64,000 nucleotides of DNA from Pseudocercospora fijiensis CIRAD86. Taxonomy: Eukaryota > Ascomycota > Dothideomycetes > Mycosphaerellales > Mycosphaerellaceae. Position numbers and translations under genes: made by a program. The DNA lies in assembly GCF_000340215.1 (NCBI RefSeq), contig NW_006921540.1, positions 676,377 through 740,376 on the forward strand, written 5' to 3'. How positions within the stretch are numbered: the stretch's first letter is position 1; each line of letters begins with the position of its first letter. Under the pieces are notes generated by a model, which saw nothing but the letters and a program-made list of their open reading frames with translations, did not search any database and was not told where the DNA came from. Shown in pieces: positions 10,893-20,964 of the stretch.

Positions 10893-13068
10893 TTAGCAAC
10901 TCCATACGCCGACGACGCCGTCTCGTCTACCTTCAACGAGATAGCCGTCTCGTATCCGTACACGCTCAACGACGGAAGGCCTGATCTCCTCCTCGTCCTT
11001 GAGAACGCCTGCGCCGCAGTCCCAGTGCCGTCCATCTGTCTTGTCGTACACCTTTACGACGTCTTCGCCTGCTGCTGCGACGATTCTACGTGTATCGAAT
11101 TGCATCGAGGTGATGGCATTGTCGAAAGCAAATGCGTCGTGGATGTTTCCTGTTCGGAGGTCCCATATCTGTTATCATGTTAGCAGAGCTCAAACAGGCC
11201 ACCGTGATGGTACTCACCCTGACACTCCTATCTTGAGAAGCAGTCACCATATATACATCATCAAATTGCAGCGCGGTGACCGGGCCAGTGTGGCCCACAA
11301 GACTTCGATGGACCATGCCAGACCTTAAATCCCACAGCCGAACCATGCCATCTGCAGTACCACAGGCAAGAGCAGCATCAAAAACTTGGAGCGCGCCAAT
11401 GAAATCTGCTTCTGCGTTCTGAAGTCTCCCACCGGTCGGCCTCCACCAGCCGCCTGATTCTTGCGACATGCCGTTTTGGGTAGAAGCTATGGTTGGATTG
11501 AGCGTCGCTGCTTGTGCGGCTGCCCACAAAACGTCCAGTGTCTGCACGCATCGGCCTTTCTCGAGGTCCCACTGCCGAAGTGTTTTGTCTGCAGAACCAG
11601 AGACAAGCGTTGTGCCTCTGAAGTTCAGGGCTGTTACTTCAGCAACATGAGCTTGCAATGTGAAGATGTGGCAGTCCTGCATCGCATTGCCGTGATACTC
11701 AGGCTGAGGCGCAGATCCAGAGTCTGAACCTGCAGGTGTGAAGAGGTCTTCGCCGGCATTTGAAGACTCCTCTTCCGCATCCTCAGGTATCGTAGGCTGG
11801 GCATTAATGCTAGTACCGGACGGCGGTGCTTGTGGGTTGTAATCTGCTTGAGACAAATCCCAAAGTCGTATACTGGCGTCCATGGATCCGGTGGCTACGA
11901 CGTGTCCTTCGACCTGCAGGCAGCGAACGCTACTCAAATGACCTTCAAGCATACCCATACAACGTCCAGCATTCAAGTCCCAGACTCGAACGGTGTCGTC
12001 CAGAGCGGCACTGACCATGATCCCGAACGGTGCGTCAAAGTCCAATGCTGTGATGGTATCGTTGTGAGCAGGAATCTCGCGTATTCTGCTTCCAGGCTCC
12101 ATATTTTCGTGTAAGATCGGCATCGATATTCTCCTTGACACCTTCTTTCGTGGGGTCTTCCTCGGGCTTTCCCGCTGTTTGGGCAGCTTTCCATATATGC
12201 TCTCCGACATGAATCCTGGGCTGTCTTCCGCTTTTTCGAGACCTTCATCGTGTTCCTGCACCTTCTCCATTGTCGCTGGGTCTGTTCTCGCAGCGAAAGC
12301 TTCCTCATCTGCCACTTCTTCTTGCATTATGTCTAGCCTGTCTGCCACCTCGGCTACTTCCTGCTCCAGGTCGCGCTCTTCATCCTCCAACCCTGCTAGT
12401 CTGTCGAGGATGACTTTGCGCATGGTATTCAGATTTGATATCTTGTGGTCGATTTCCTTGATCTCGCTCGCGCACATGGTCTTCCGTATCCCCATCATCT
12501 CTAGCCTGTGCTCCAATCGATCCTTCTCTCGCTTCAGATTCTTAAGCTTTGGCGGGCCTTTGATCTCTTCTTCCACCCCCTCTAAAAGCTTTTGCGACTT
12601 CGAGCCATGTCTGCCATGTTTCCGCTTCCTGGCCTTGCTGTCTGTGCCATCAGCATCGGGCAGACTCGCTCTGAAGCCATCGAGCAACGAGAATGGGCAA
12701 TTGCTTTGCGGCACATTTCGCAAAAGTTCATCGGGCAGATATGTCAGCGCGCGATGCTCGATCTCGGCGGTGTTGAAGTTGCTGCGGATCAGCTCTCTCG
12801 GATTGGCTCTCGCGAAGCTGAAGACGCTGCGTTGGATGGCTGGTCGCTGGGAGAATCGGCGCACCGAAGACAGAGCAGTGTTGTGGGCGGCATCGTGGGT
12901 GGAGAAGTGGGAGCCGGTGATGAGCTGAGATGCTGTAGCGTGGACTGTACGGCCAAATGCCTCGAGCTGGCGCGTGTTCAGCAGCGAATCGTCCTCTGAG
13001 CTCTGCGCCATGAATGATGATCGCTTGCTTTTGCGCGGTGATGTGCTCCTTCCCCTACCCTCGGCCAT
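10893..13068 (-). CDS. MDV1: Mitochondrial division protein 1 (WD40 adaptor)
   Basis: Two exons on the minus strand: 13068-11218 and 11168-10893. The 49-nt intron 11217-11169 (GTGAGT..CAG) joins DRSVR to IWDLRTGN and gives about 708 aa. Fungal Mdv1 bridges the outer-membrane receptor Fis1 and the dynamin Dnm1 during mitochondrial fission. Residues 1-170 form the N-terminal extension. Residues ~171-258 are a charged heptad-rich coiled coil (dimerisation). From ~333 there are WD40 repeats with [57 protein letters not shown] and a last blade in exon 2 ending VVGVWSC. An acidic loop (~410-460) interrupts the propeller, as in relatives. The start at 13068 is the first ATG and opens a shared divergent promoter with chorismate mutase. 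Yeast has a paralogue, Caf4; filamentous fungi normally have one gene. Nothing is broken. Confidence 0.88.
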
Positions 13069-13375
13069 TGAAGCATTCTTTGATCACCGCATCATGAAAT
13101 CAATCAATATGTCCAGTGAAGGTTGCACAAGGCAGGCTTTGGTCGCGCGAATTGCTGGTTCTCGGTTCGATCACACGAGTGTTTCCAGCGAACTCGACCT
13201 GCCACGCCACATGACTTTCCAAGCTCGCTGCAGTGTCGTCAAATTAGCGATTGAATTCCAACACCAATATTTGATTCAAGTGCTCGGACCGCAACAAATG
13301 CCGATCCGAGCACAGAAACCTTTCTTTCCAGCCTTCCCACCACCTTGTGTACCTCCTCGATCTCGCATACTCGCC
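13069..13375. promoter_or_regulatory. Divergent promoter, MDV1 / ARO7
   Basis: These 307 bp separate the start codons of two divergent genes, so both promoters must lie here. No clear TATA box is visible. ARO7 has a strong initiation context (CGCCATGG). A lone TGACTT-type half-site occurs near 13210 (ACATGACTTTCC) and is too weak to call a Gcn4/CpcA site. A frame in phase with ARO7 stays open through this region from the MDV1 start side; it is almost certainly not translated. Confidence 0.6.
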
Positions 13376-14170
13376 ATGGACTCTGCAATCGACCTCTCCG
13401 ACCCCCAAAAGGCATTGTCATTGGCACACATCCGCTACCAGCTCATCCGACTCGAAGATACAGTCATCTTTCACATGATCGAGCGCGCTCAATTCCCACT
13501 CAATTCGACCATTTACACGCCAGGAGCAATTCCACTGCCATCCTCCGAATTGTCCTTCTCAGACTGGGTATTACGAGAGCAAGAACGATTACAATCACGA
13601 ATTCGGCGCTACCAGTCCCCCGACGAATACCCTTTCTTTCCAGATGCCATGGAAGAGATCATTCTTCCTCCACTCAAGTACCCAAAAGTGCTGTGGGAGA
13701 ACGATGTCAACCTCAACACTGAACTCAAGCGACGCTATCAGGAGGAGATCTTGCAGGGCGTGTGTCCGTCAAGAACGGAGAAGAGCGAAGCACAGGAGAA
13801 TTACGGCTCAGCAGCTACTGCAGATGTCAATTGCCTGCAGTCTCTCTCTCGCCGAATCCACTTTGGCAAGTTCGTTGCTGAGAGCAAGTTTCAGCAGGAC
13901 CCTGACAAGTTTGTGAAGCTCATCAAAGCCGGCGACACTAAAGGCATAGATGAGGCAATCACGGATATGAGGGTCGAAAAGAAAGTGCTGGAGCGCCTGC
14001 GAGTGAAGGCGGAGATGTATGGCGGAGACCCCAACCTCGATGCCGATGCGCCCAAGAAGATTCCCGTGGACGCCGTGGTGGCCATGTACAAGGATCATGT
14101 CATCCCGCTCACCAAGACTGTCGAAGTCGACTATTTGATGCAACGACTGAAGGGTACCGAGTGGGAATGA
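13376..14170 (+). CDS. ARO7: Chorismate mutase (AroQ, eukaryotic allosteric type)
   Basis: A single-exon gene of 264 aa, close to the 256 aa of the yeast enzyme. It converts chorismate to prephenate, the branch-point step to phenylalanine and tyrosine. Catalytic residues are readable by comparison with yeast: R20 in AHIRYQL (yeast R16), R160 and K171 in [14 protein letters not shown] (R157, K168), and the C-terminal T..VE of [15 protein letters not shown] (T242, E246). The allosteric site also looks kept: R77-R78 and G144-S145 match yeast R75-R76 and G141-S142, which bind tyrosine or tryptophan. Feedback control is therefore expected. The open frame extends upstream, but the ATG at 13376 begins [16 protein letters not shown], the usual family start, in a Kozak-like context. 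Secreted effector chorismate mutases are short and have signal peptides; this one has none, so it is the metabolic enzyme. Confidence 0.93.
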   Translation: MDSAIDLSDPQKALSLAHIRYQLIRLEDTVIFHMIERAQFPLNSTIYTPGAIPLPSSELSFSDWVLREQERLQSRIRRYQSPDEYPFFPDAMEEIILPPLKYPKVLWENDVNLNTELKRRYQEEILQGVCPSRTEKSEAQENYGSAATADVNCLQSLSRRIHFGKFVAESKFQQDPDKFVKLIKAGDTKGIDEAITDMRVEKKVLERLRVKAEMYGGDPNLDADAPKKIPVDAVVAMYKDHVIPLTKTVEVDYLMQRLKGTEWE

Positions 14171-14491
14171 GGCGGCAAAGACGTAGGTGTGGCCAGCTCT
14201 GCATCTTGCCTTATACGGCGTGGACCTCTGGGTTCATTTTGGCACATGGCAGTGTCACGTTGCATCTAGAAAATGATCTCCGCCTTGCTGAAACAGGCTG
14301 CCAACCACGGTAACGCAGCATAGATGACTAACCGGATTCTGAGCTCTCCTGGTAGCTCCCGACAAGATTCAAACCCACAAATCCACATGTGCGCCCTGGA
14401 TATTTGTCCTCAGCAAAACAGGCTCTATAAGTATTTCTCGCACTATCGCTTCAGAACGACAGGAACAACGACAAATCCACCAACTTCGATC
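14171..14491. other. Intergenic, ARO7 3' end and F-box gene promoter
   Basis: This holds the ARO7 3' region and the promoter of the F-box gene. An in-frame ATG at 14324 would add 56 residues to the F-box protein. It lies upstream of the best TATA-like element and is not preferred. Confidence 0.55.
14426..14433 (+). promoter_or_regulatory. TATA-like box of the F-box gene
   Basis: TATAAGTA lies 59 bp before the ATG at 14492. It supports that ATG over the one at 14324, which would lie upstream of the box. Confidence 0.5.
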
Positions 14492-15481
14492 ATGGCGCCA
14501 GAATCACTCCTGGATGAATTTATTCAGCTGGAATGGGTTGCCATGCATCCCATAGACCCATCGACGCCCGAAAGTGTGCTGCCACGCATTTTTAAGAAAT
14601 TAGGACCCGTCAAAGAACAGCAGCGCTCGCCTCCTGGGGAACTGCGCGATCCAGCACAGCAATCGGCAAAATCACGTCAAACACCAAAAGCTCAAAATTG
14701 CAAAGACCTTATCACAGCCCTTCCAGCCGAGCTCCTGGAGCAAATTCTTTTGAACGTCGACATGTACACCGTCCTCCTCTCAGCCCAAAGTGTCTCAAGA
14801 TTTTTCCGCGCCACGATTCAGAATTCAAAACTACTAAGACGACACCTCTGGCTCGAACCCCGAGAAGAATGCGAAAAGCCCACAACAATCCGCGGCTGCC
14901 ACAAACACAAAATCTACGAAACCAAAGCGCCCTTACCCCCTCACGGATTTTGCCAAATGCTCAACTACCCAAGCGTCCGAATAAACCCCCTCCTCCATAA
15001 ATTCCTAATCGAAAAACGACCCGGCTTCGAAAACTCCACAACCTCCTCATCCCCCATGCGAAAACTCAAGTCCTTAACTAAAGACCGCCATAACCGAGAA
15101 ACCGAAGGCAATGAACCTTCCAACAAACCTCTACACATCCCGATAAAAGACCTGCACATCGTCTTCTCAACCGTAAAACAAATCTCAGAAATGCTCGAAA
15201 ATGCAGACGCGAATCCAATTCCACAGATATGGCCGGATTTGCAGCTTTTGACCCCGAATCCTTTCAGAGAGGTGGAGGCGAAGATTGGGTATACGGCTTT
15301 TGAGAAGATGGAGTGTTCTTGGAATACGGAGGAGGGGAGGCTTGTGGGATGTGAGGAGGAGGACAAGTGGATAAGGAGAGTGCATTATATTAATGCCGGG
15401 AGATTTGAGGGGGTGGTTACGTTGAGGAAATTGATTGAGAGGGTGAAGGAGAGGCATAGGGATATTTATATGCAGATTTGA
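14492..15481 (+). CDS. F-box domain protein
   Basis: A 329-aa intronless protein. Residues ~76-120 form an F-box: ITALPAELLEQILLNVDM followed by VLLSAQSVSRFFRATIQNS and LRRHLWL. That is the usual length and hydrophobic pattern for binding Skp1 in SCF ubiquitin ligases. No WD40 or leucine-rich repeats follow. The C-terminal ~200 residues (an HGFCQMLNYPSVRINPLL segment, then a basic serine-rich linker) resemble the substrate part of lineage-expanded ascomycete F-box proteins, whose targets are unknown. The start is chosen from the TATA position and the MAPESLLDEF beginning. The gene ends 70 bp from the convergent URB1 stop. Codon use changes in the 3' quarter, where GAG and TTG codons become frequent, with no sign of breakage. 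Confidence 0.72.
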   Translation: MAPESLLDEFIQLEWVAMHPIDPSTPESVLPRIFKKLGPVKEQQRSPPGELRDPAQQSAKSRQTPKAQNCKDLITALPAELLEQILLNVDMYTVLLSAQSVSRFFRATIQNSKLLRRHLWLEPREECEKPTTIRGCHKHKIYETKAPLPPHGFCQMLNYPSVRINPLLHKFLIEKRPGFENSTTSSSPMRKLKSLTKDRHNRETEGNEPSNKPLHIPIKDLHIVFSTVKQISEMLENADANPIPQIWPDLQLLTPNPFREVEAKIGYTAFEKMECSWNTEEGRLVGCEEEDKWIRRVHYINAGRFEGVVTLRKLIERVKERHRDIYMQI

Positions 15482-15551
15482 GTTGAGGGAGGATGTGATG
15501 TGGTTTGGAGAGCTTTGTTATACATACACCCACCAAGTAGTAGCATCCGCA

Positions 15552-18500
15552 TTAAAAACTTCCACCTCCATCCTTCATGTTCCTCACCCCCATCCACCCC
15601 TTCAACCTCTCCCCCTCCACCCCCTCTAAAATTTTCTCCTTCAACCCCTCCACCACATCCCGTCTCCAATTTTCCTCCCTTCCAACCATATCCAACCACC
15701 CCAAAACCCCCATCCTCGTCCCCAAACTCCACCCTCCACCCTCCACACACGTAGCTCGAAACACCAACTCCAAAATCCTCTCTCTCACCTTAACCTTCCC
15801 TCTCCCCTCCACCGCCGCACCAGCAGGACTCATCCCCAAACCCAAAATCCTCTCGAAAACCTTCCCCCCATTCCCTCCTCTTCCGCCGAGAAAAAAACAA
15901 TCCAGATCGTGTCTCGTTCTCAATCCATCAACAAACCACTCCAAAACCCATGCGATTTCTTTCCAGAAATGTCCCTCCTCCTCCTCCTCAGCATTTTCAG
16001 TTGAAGATGAAGATGTAACAAAATCCAACCAAAACCCCGCGAGTTTCCTCACCCTCCATTCCGGCCCTCTCATCAGGAATTTGTTGACTTTCGGGTATAA
16101 AAAATGCGTGGGGTTTGTGAGGACTTTTAAAGCGTGGGTTGCGAAAGTTGTAGCGAGGTAGGGGAGAGGGGTCGAAGAAGTGGAATTTGTGGGGTAGGTT
16201 TCGAGGAGTTCGCCGATGAGGAGGGAGATTTGGGTTGAGTTTTCGGATAGCGAAGAGGAAGAGGAAGAGGTTTTGAGGGTGTGGTGGAGTTTTGTGAGTT
16301 GGATGTGGGATTGAATTCGGAGGGAGGGGGAGGTTGGGGAGCTGAGGTTGAGGATTAGGGCGGTGATGTCGCCGTCGGTGATTGCTAGGTCGAGGTCTTT
16401 TTGGTGCCAGCGGGAGAGTTCGGGGTGGGTAGTTGTTTCTGGGGGTGGTGGGTTGAATGGGAGGGGTTGGGGATGTGATGTTTTGTCCTCGTCGCTGTGG
16501 TTGGTTGGGTCTTGTTGTATTTCAGACGGGAAGTGCACGCCTGCGAGAAGGCCTTGTATATCCTGCGATGAGGACTGAAGAAGCGATCCGAGGTCTTTGT
16601 TGATCTTCTTGACGACCTTGTCAAGAACGTCTCCATTATTTGATGTAAGCCGCAGCAGGTCGAGAAAAAGCTGGATCCAGGCTGCTTTTGGCTTGCTTTC
16701 GCTCTTGTCGCCCGCTTTGACAAATGAGGCTTGCTCTAGCACCACAGCCGACAACATGCTCGGAAGTGGAGCACCAGGAACCAGTTGCTCCAAGTCGTCA
16801 ATGTACTTGACAGGCTTGCGGCTTCCTCGACCAAGTAAGTCGTCTAGAAAGTCCCACACAACACTTTCGTCTTCAAGATGTGTAGTGCTGGCGACAAGCG
16901 CAGTCGTTGCAGATGAAGTACTACCATCTTCGCCTGAGCTCACAAGTCCATTCTCAACCAGTACATGCTCGACTAGATGTCTCAACTGTTTATTTCTGGG
17001 GTCGAGACGATGTATGCGTAGCAAAGTAGTGATTGGAGAATAAGACAAGCCGCCTTGCTTATGGAACCACTTCATGCCCGTGCTGTACTGAGCGATATTG
17101 AGCAAATGCTGAAGCTCTAGGTTTCGAAGTCCAGATACTTCAGCCCCGGCGTCGGTGTCTGCTTTCTCGCTGCGTAGTAATGCAGTCGTGAGCGAGGATG
17201 ATACATCGAATTGTTCTTCAGATGCCTGTGACGGCGTTATCACGTAGTATAGCTGGAGCAGTCTTGAGACCGCCTCACGCTGCATCGCGTGGTCATCATC
17301 GTCCGCTAGCTTTCGATAGACTTGGATGACATCTTTCATAGCGGGACACCTGTCCACAAATAGCTGTTTGAGTCGTTCAGCAGCTTCATCCCATAAAGCT
17401 CGGTTGTCCTCGGTCTTTGAATGAAGCTGTTGCAAAACTGTGCCCAACTTCTGAAACGCCACGACCAGGATGCGTACTGCAAAGAACGTGATCAGTTCGC
17501 TGCTTTGGTTTAGGCAGCGCGTTAAAATCTGTTGTGTGAATGGCCGCGGCAGTACGTTGTCGATGAGGATCCTGGTCTGAGGTGGCAAAGAGACGGGCTC
17601 TTCTCCTGCTGCAAATTCTGGTGGCACGGGCAGGTTCACGATCTCAAAAAGAAGTGATGCGTATGCTATCCACGTGTTCGACAGTTTCGGATCCAGCTGA
17701 ATTATGCGATCGTTGAAGTAGGCAGCAACGAGTTCTGGAGCGGCCTGAAAGCAGGAGAGAAGTAGCTCGCGTTCTTGCAAATTGTTGTGAGCGCGCAATG
17801 TCAGGATCCAAGACAATAGTGTCGGATTGCGCACTTCTATCGCTCCAGGTCTGTCATAGAAGTCGATGCTTTCGAGACCTAAATCGATGCTGCCGTCTTG
17901 TGCTCTGCTATTAAGAGACGTGGTGCGAGGAGGATACCAGCCATTATGCCTGAGAATGCCGTATGAAGGAGTTGTGCACACCGCCTTCAACCATGCGAAG
18001 GCTTTAACGGAAGCGGGATGGTCCTCTGCGCTCCTTGTGGCAATTTCTGTGACTTTCTCCAGGTTCTGGGGCGTCAGTAAGGCTGCTTTCGCGGAGCGTA
18101 CTACTTCTCCGTCCTTGAGAATGCTGTGTTCCACCGTAGCCAGAAGCTCGTTAACGAGGTCTGCCGGGTCGTCTCGGAGGAAGTGAAAGAGCGAGCTGCA
18201 TAGTGGCCTGCTCTGCAATAGATCAATCTTATCCCTAGGAGGCAAGTATTTCATAAGAGCTATTATGTATCGGAGAGTCAGAGTGCGGATGGAAGGACGT
18301 CGCTTGGCATCTTCCTCGGAAAGATCCAGTTTGACCAGACCTAAGCAGCGCCGGATTGTGCTGAGATCGAAGCTCAGTTCCCGCTTTCGATATGTGCTAG
18401 CAGCCAAGACTCCACCGTCGAATGTGGCCACCTCTGTGATCAGTCGTAGGCTAGGTGAGATGAGGAAATCCTTGTGCTGCGGTGCATCCAGACATCGCTT

Positions 18501-18998
18501 GAGAATGCGCAGATGCTGGTGCTGTAGGACGGTGCGGCACAGGAGAATGCCATATTCTCGAAGTGCCAGTTCTCCGGACAATGTCTTCAGCAAAAGGGCG
18601 ATTACCGCACTGACGGCGGAGGCCAAGCGGTCGTTGTTGTTCTGATTTGCGAATGACCAAGCCTGCCAGAGCTGGGCCAGAAGCGGTTGCTCTGCATTCT
18701 TGGCGTCGGCCGGTTTCTGAGAGTCGAGATATTCGCGAAGGATGGAGATTTGACGCGCGCGGCCTTCCTCGTCGCGATGGTACAGAATGGCCTCGAGGAA
18801 GTTCTTGAACGATGCGATGCCGTTGCGAAGCTGCGGGATGCCATCTTGGCGGAAGCTCAGGAATTGCTGGAGTTGTCGCGCATAGTGAATCTCTTCCACT
18901 ATTGGTGCCTGACGTTCTGCCCGAACACGCTTTGGCGGTCTGTCGTCGCCGTCGCCATCGCCGCCGCCACCGCCCTCCTCCCACTCTCGTTTAGACAT
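15552..18998 (-). CDS. URB1: Nucleolar pre-ribosomal-associated protein Urb1/Npa1
   Basis: A single minus-strand frame of 1,148 aa starting MSKREWEE at 18998. Urb1 (Npa1) is a large HEAT-like helical scaffold in early pre-60S particles, working with other Npa1-complex factors in nucleolar 27S pre-rRNA processing. Evidence: an acidic/basic N-terminus with a PPKRVRAER nuclear-type signal, then the Npa1 region with GIASFKNFLEAILYHRDEEG, LLKTLSGELALREYGILLC and FLISPSLRLITEVATFDGG. The mid-region landmarks FAWLKAVCTTPSYGILRHNG and LSWILTLRAHNNLQERELLL follow. The rest is helical, with serine-rich loops near the C-terminus. Yeast Urb1 is about 1.76 kb of codons, so this protein is short at the C-terminal side; ascomycete versions vary. 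An upstream in-frame extension to 19115 is open but has no family-like sequence. The stop is 70 bp from the F-box gene. Confidence 0.83.
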   Translation of the reverse strand: MSKREWEEGGGGGDGDGDDRPPKRVRAERQAPIVEEIHYARQLQQFLSFRQDGIPQLRNGIASFKNFLEAILYHRDEEGRARQISILREYLDSQKPADAKNAEQPLLAQLWQAWSFANQNNNDRLASAVSAVIALLLKTLSGELALREYGILLCRTVLQHQHLRILKRCLDAPQHKDFLISPSLRLITEVATFDGGVLAASTYRKRELSFDLSTIRRCLGLVKLDLSEEDAKRRPSIRTLTLRYIIALMKYLPPRDKIDLLQSRPLCSSLFHFLRDDPADLVNELLATVEHSILKDGEVVRSAKAALLTPQNLEKVTEIATRSAEDHPASVKAFAWLKAVCTTPSYGILRHNGWYPPRTTSLNSRAQDGSIDLGLESIDFYDRPGAIEVRNPTLLSWILTLRAHNNLQERELLLSCFQAAPELVAAYFNDRIIQLDPKLSNTWIAYASLLFEIVNLPVPPEFAAGEEPVSLPPQTRILIDNVLPRPFTQQILTRCLNQSSELITFFAVRILVVAFQKLGTVLQQLHSKTEDNRALWDEAAERLKQLFVDRCPAMKDVIQVYRKLADDDDHAMQREAVSRLLQLYYVITPSQASEEQFDVSSSLTTALLRSEKADTDAGAEVSGLRNLELQHLLNIAQYSTGMKWFHKQGGLSYSPITTLLRIHRLDPRNKQLRHLVEHVLVENGLVSSGEDGSTSSATTALVASTTHLEDESVVWDFLDDLLGRGSRKPVKYIDDLEQLVPGAPLPSMLSAVVLEQASFVKAGDKSESKPKAAWIQLFLDLLRLTSNNGDVLDKVVKKINKDLGSLLQSSSQDIQGLLAGVHFPSEIQQDPTNHSDEDKTSHPQPLPFNPPPPETTTHPELSRWHQKDLDLAITDGDITALILNLSSPTSPSLRIQSHIQLTKLHHTLKTSSSSSSLSENSTQISLLIGELLETYPTNSTSSTPLPYLATTFATHALKVLTNPTHFLYPKVNKFLMRGPEWRVRKLAGFWLDFVTSSSSTENAEEEEEGHFWKEIAWVLEWFVDGLRTRHDLDCFFLGGRGGNGGKVFERILGLGMSPAGAAVEGRGKVKVRERILELVFRATCVEGGGWSLGTRMGVLGWLDMVGREENWRRDVVEGLKEKILEGVEGERLKGWMGVRNMKDGGGSF

Positions 18999-19152
18999 CC
19001 TGCCAACACAATGCTGCCGTCCTCCGTTGTTGAATTCGTGATGTGCAAGAAAAATCCTGGGTGGAAGTTGGGAACGAGCGCCTCGGCTGCACTTGCCTGC
19101 CAAAACTTCCGCCAAGAAAAATGCGATCCGTGCTTCGACTTCACTCCTCCTC
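18999..19152. promoter_or_regulatory. URB1 upstream region
   Basis: This unmutated unique DNA between the URB1 start and the left breakpoint of the tandem duplication must contain the proximal URB1 promoter. A pyrimidine-rich tract occurs at 19139-19165. No TATA box is obvious. Confidence 0.45.
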
Positions 19153-20549
19153 CTTCACCTCTTCCCACGCTAAACAGTATTCACATGATATTCTCGGAGC
19201 TGACCGACCAAATGCGGATGTCTCGAAGTCCTAGTTATATAGTCTCTTCTACTAACTGCTACTGCGGAATAACAAATCGCCCTCCTAAATAAGCATTTAT
19301 ATAGATAGTATTAGCGGCGATATATATATATTATTATAGCTAAGAAATAAGTACTAGACGACTTTAGAAAGTCTTTCAATTCTATATACGTATACTATTT
19401 AGCTCTTACTAAAGTAAAGTAGTTAAGATTATATAAAACGCGGGCCGTAGTACTCCTTACGTAACTAACGCAACTTAACCGAGTATTTAAGATAACCTTC
19501 CTATAGCTCTTAATAAGAACTATAATTATATACTCGACTCCGTAGCGTCCGTACCTTGTAATAGTAGTAGCTCTACCTCGCAATAGTTATAATACGTTCT
19601 AACGCGCTACTACTCCTAGTAGTACTTCTAGCCCTCTTCTTAGCTATCGCCGCCTACCCTAAATCTACTCTATCTACTTTTAGCAATAATAGTATAGCTA
19701 TTACCGAGATATCTATCTCGATCCGCCCTACCGACGATATTATCCTCTTCGCTTCTAAGATTAAAGTTAACCTCCGCCTAACGACCCTCTCTATTATCCT
19801 CTAGTCCTTTATAGCTAACTATGCCGCACCGATCGGAGTATCCGCCGATATCGAAGTACTTTAGAAATATAGAGTCTTAATAATCTTCGCTACCGCCGCT
19901 ACCCTTTTAGCTTTCTTCCGCTCCTTCGATAAGCGCGAAAACGCCGCTATAGCTAAGTTTAACGCTAACTATATCTATTATTTCCCGGTAATCGATAGTA
20001 GCGATATACCGTTAAAGCAGCTTACCGCTGCGTATATTCTAGGTAGTCCTTAGATTAAAGCCCTAGAGTATAAGAATCCTAGTACTAAGGGCTACTTCGA
20101 TATATACTATTCTAATTCTCTATATAAGAATAGTATTAGTATCGTCTACGCTCTCGAGACCCGTATAACCTCGAGCAGTACTAGCGCTAAGCGTTAGGAA
20201 GATAAAGGAGCTACTAGAACTAAGACTAACGGCTACGAAGTCTACGGTACGTTACGCGCTCCCTATCTAAATAATAGGATCCTAATAGGAAAATCTAGGT
20301 AAATACTTCTTCGTTAACGTCGATAAGAACGAGGAGATCGCTATAGGTTTCGACGGCGCGTTCCTAACTAACGTAAGCAAGTTTTTACCTCTATAGTTCT
20401 ATATCTATATTAACTTCTACTTAGCTCCTCGACTCCGTTTCCGACGATACTAATTTTAATACCCTAGGAGCCTCTTACCTTAATCTTATTAACGACGCAA
20501 ATAGTAAGGCTGCTACTTACGGCTACTTTACTTCGTCGGAGAACGAGAA
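19153..20549. repeat. Tandem duplication, copy 1 (1,397 bp)
   Basis: The sequence from 19153 is repeated from 20550. The repeat is split by retrotransposon A after 20685 and resumes at about 45265, ending at 46532. The left breakpoint (start of CTTCACCTCTTCCC at 19153) and the right breakpoint (end of GAGAACGAGAA at 46532) meet exactly at 20549/20550, the signature of a simple head-to-tail duplication. The first ~135 bp are almost free of RIP; the rest is heavily mutated. Confidence 0.85.
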
Positions 20550-20631
20550 CTTTACCTCTTCCTATACTAAACAGTATTTATATAATATTCTCGGAGCTAA
20601 CCGACTAAATACGGATGTCTCGAAGTCCTAG
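19592..20631 (+). pseudogene. Decayed secreted-protein gene, copy 1
   Basis: The frame opens at 19592 with ATA, which fits an ATG hit by RIP. It continues as a hydrophobic stretch NALLLLVVLLALFLAIAA, a typical signal peptide. About 200 residues then follow in one frame with only RIP-type stops. A later part shifts frame through probable introns; in the better preserved copy 2 one is GTAAGC..TTAG, 52 nt. At the duplication junction the last exon runs in frame into copy-2 leader DNA and stops at 20629-20631, so this copy would have had a chimeric C-terminus. No family recognised. It is non-functional now. Confidence 0.5.
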
Positions 20632-20685
20632 TTATATAGTCTCTTCTACTAACTACTACTACGGAATAACAAATCGCCCTCCTAA
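20550..20685. repeat. Tandem duplication, copy 2, left part
   Basis: This is the RIP-mutated partner of 19153-19287. Differences are almost all CpA to TpA or TpG to TpA. It ends in CCTAA, immediately followed by the 5' LTR of retrotransposon A. CTAA is the 4-bp target-site duplication, found again after the 3' LTR at 45265-45268. Confidence 0.85.
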
Positions 20686-20964
20686 TATTAGCTAGTAACC
20701 GGCCCTATACCTATAGGCTAGTTTTAAGCCTATATAAGAGGCCTCCTTCTATAGAGTAGATAGATTATTAACCTCGTATAGCATATTGTTTATATTATAC
20801 TTCTATAATGCCTATATTGCAGGGCTCTAGTTATTAGCCTAAGCGACAGTCTCGTTATCCTATCTTACTAAACATAGCTGCCTATATTGCTATAGGTTAT
20901 ATTACCCTCGGTAGCCTATACTATTGCTATAAGTAGTAGTAGTAGTATTAGTTTCCGTCCTTTA
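20686..20964 (+). repeat. Element A 5' LTR
   Basis: 279 bp. It contains a TATATAA box at 20731-20737 as candidate promoter. It differs from the 3' LTR only at a handful of C/T or G/A positions. Confidence 0.9.

Noticed and set aside
12179..12928. 249-codon open frame on + inside MDV1
   Set aside because: A shadow of the MDV1 coiled-coil region; serine/leucine-rich with no domain.
13200..13220. Gcn4/CpcA site upstream of ARO7
   Set aside because: Only a single half-match (TGACTT), not the TGACTC/A consensus.
12974..13375. N-terminal extension of chorismate mutase (open frame from 12974)
   Set aside because: It overlaps the MDV1 first exon on the other strand, has no family-like sequence, and the ATG at 13376 gives the normal enzyme length and start.
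15577..16161. Proline/serine-rich 194-codon frame on +
   Set aside because: Antisense shadow of the URB1 3' end, with compositional bias only.
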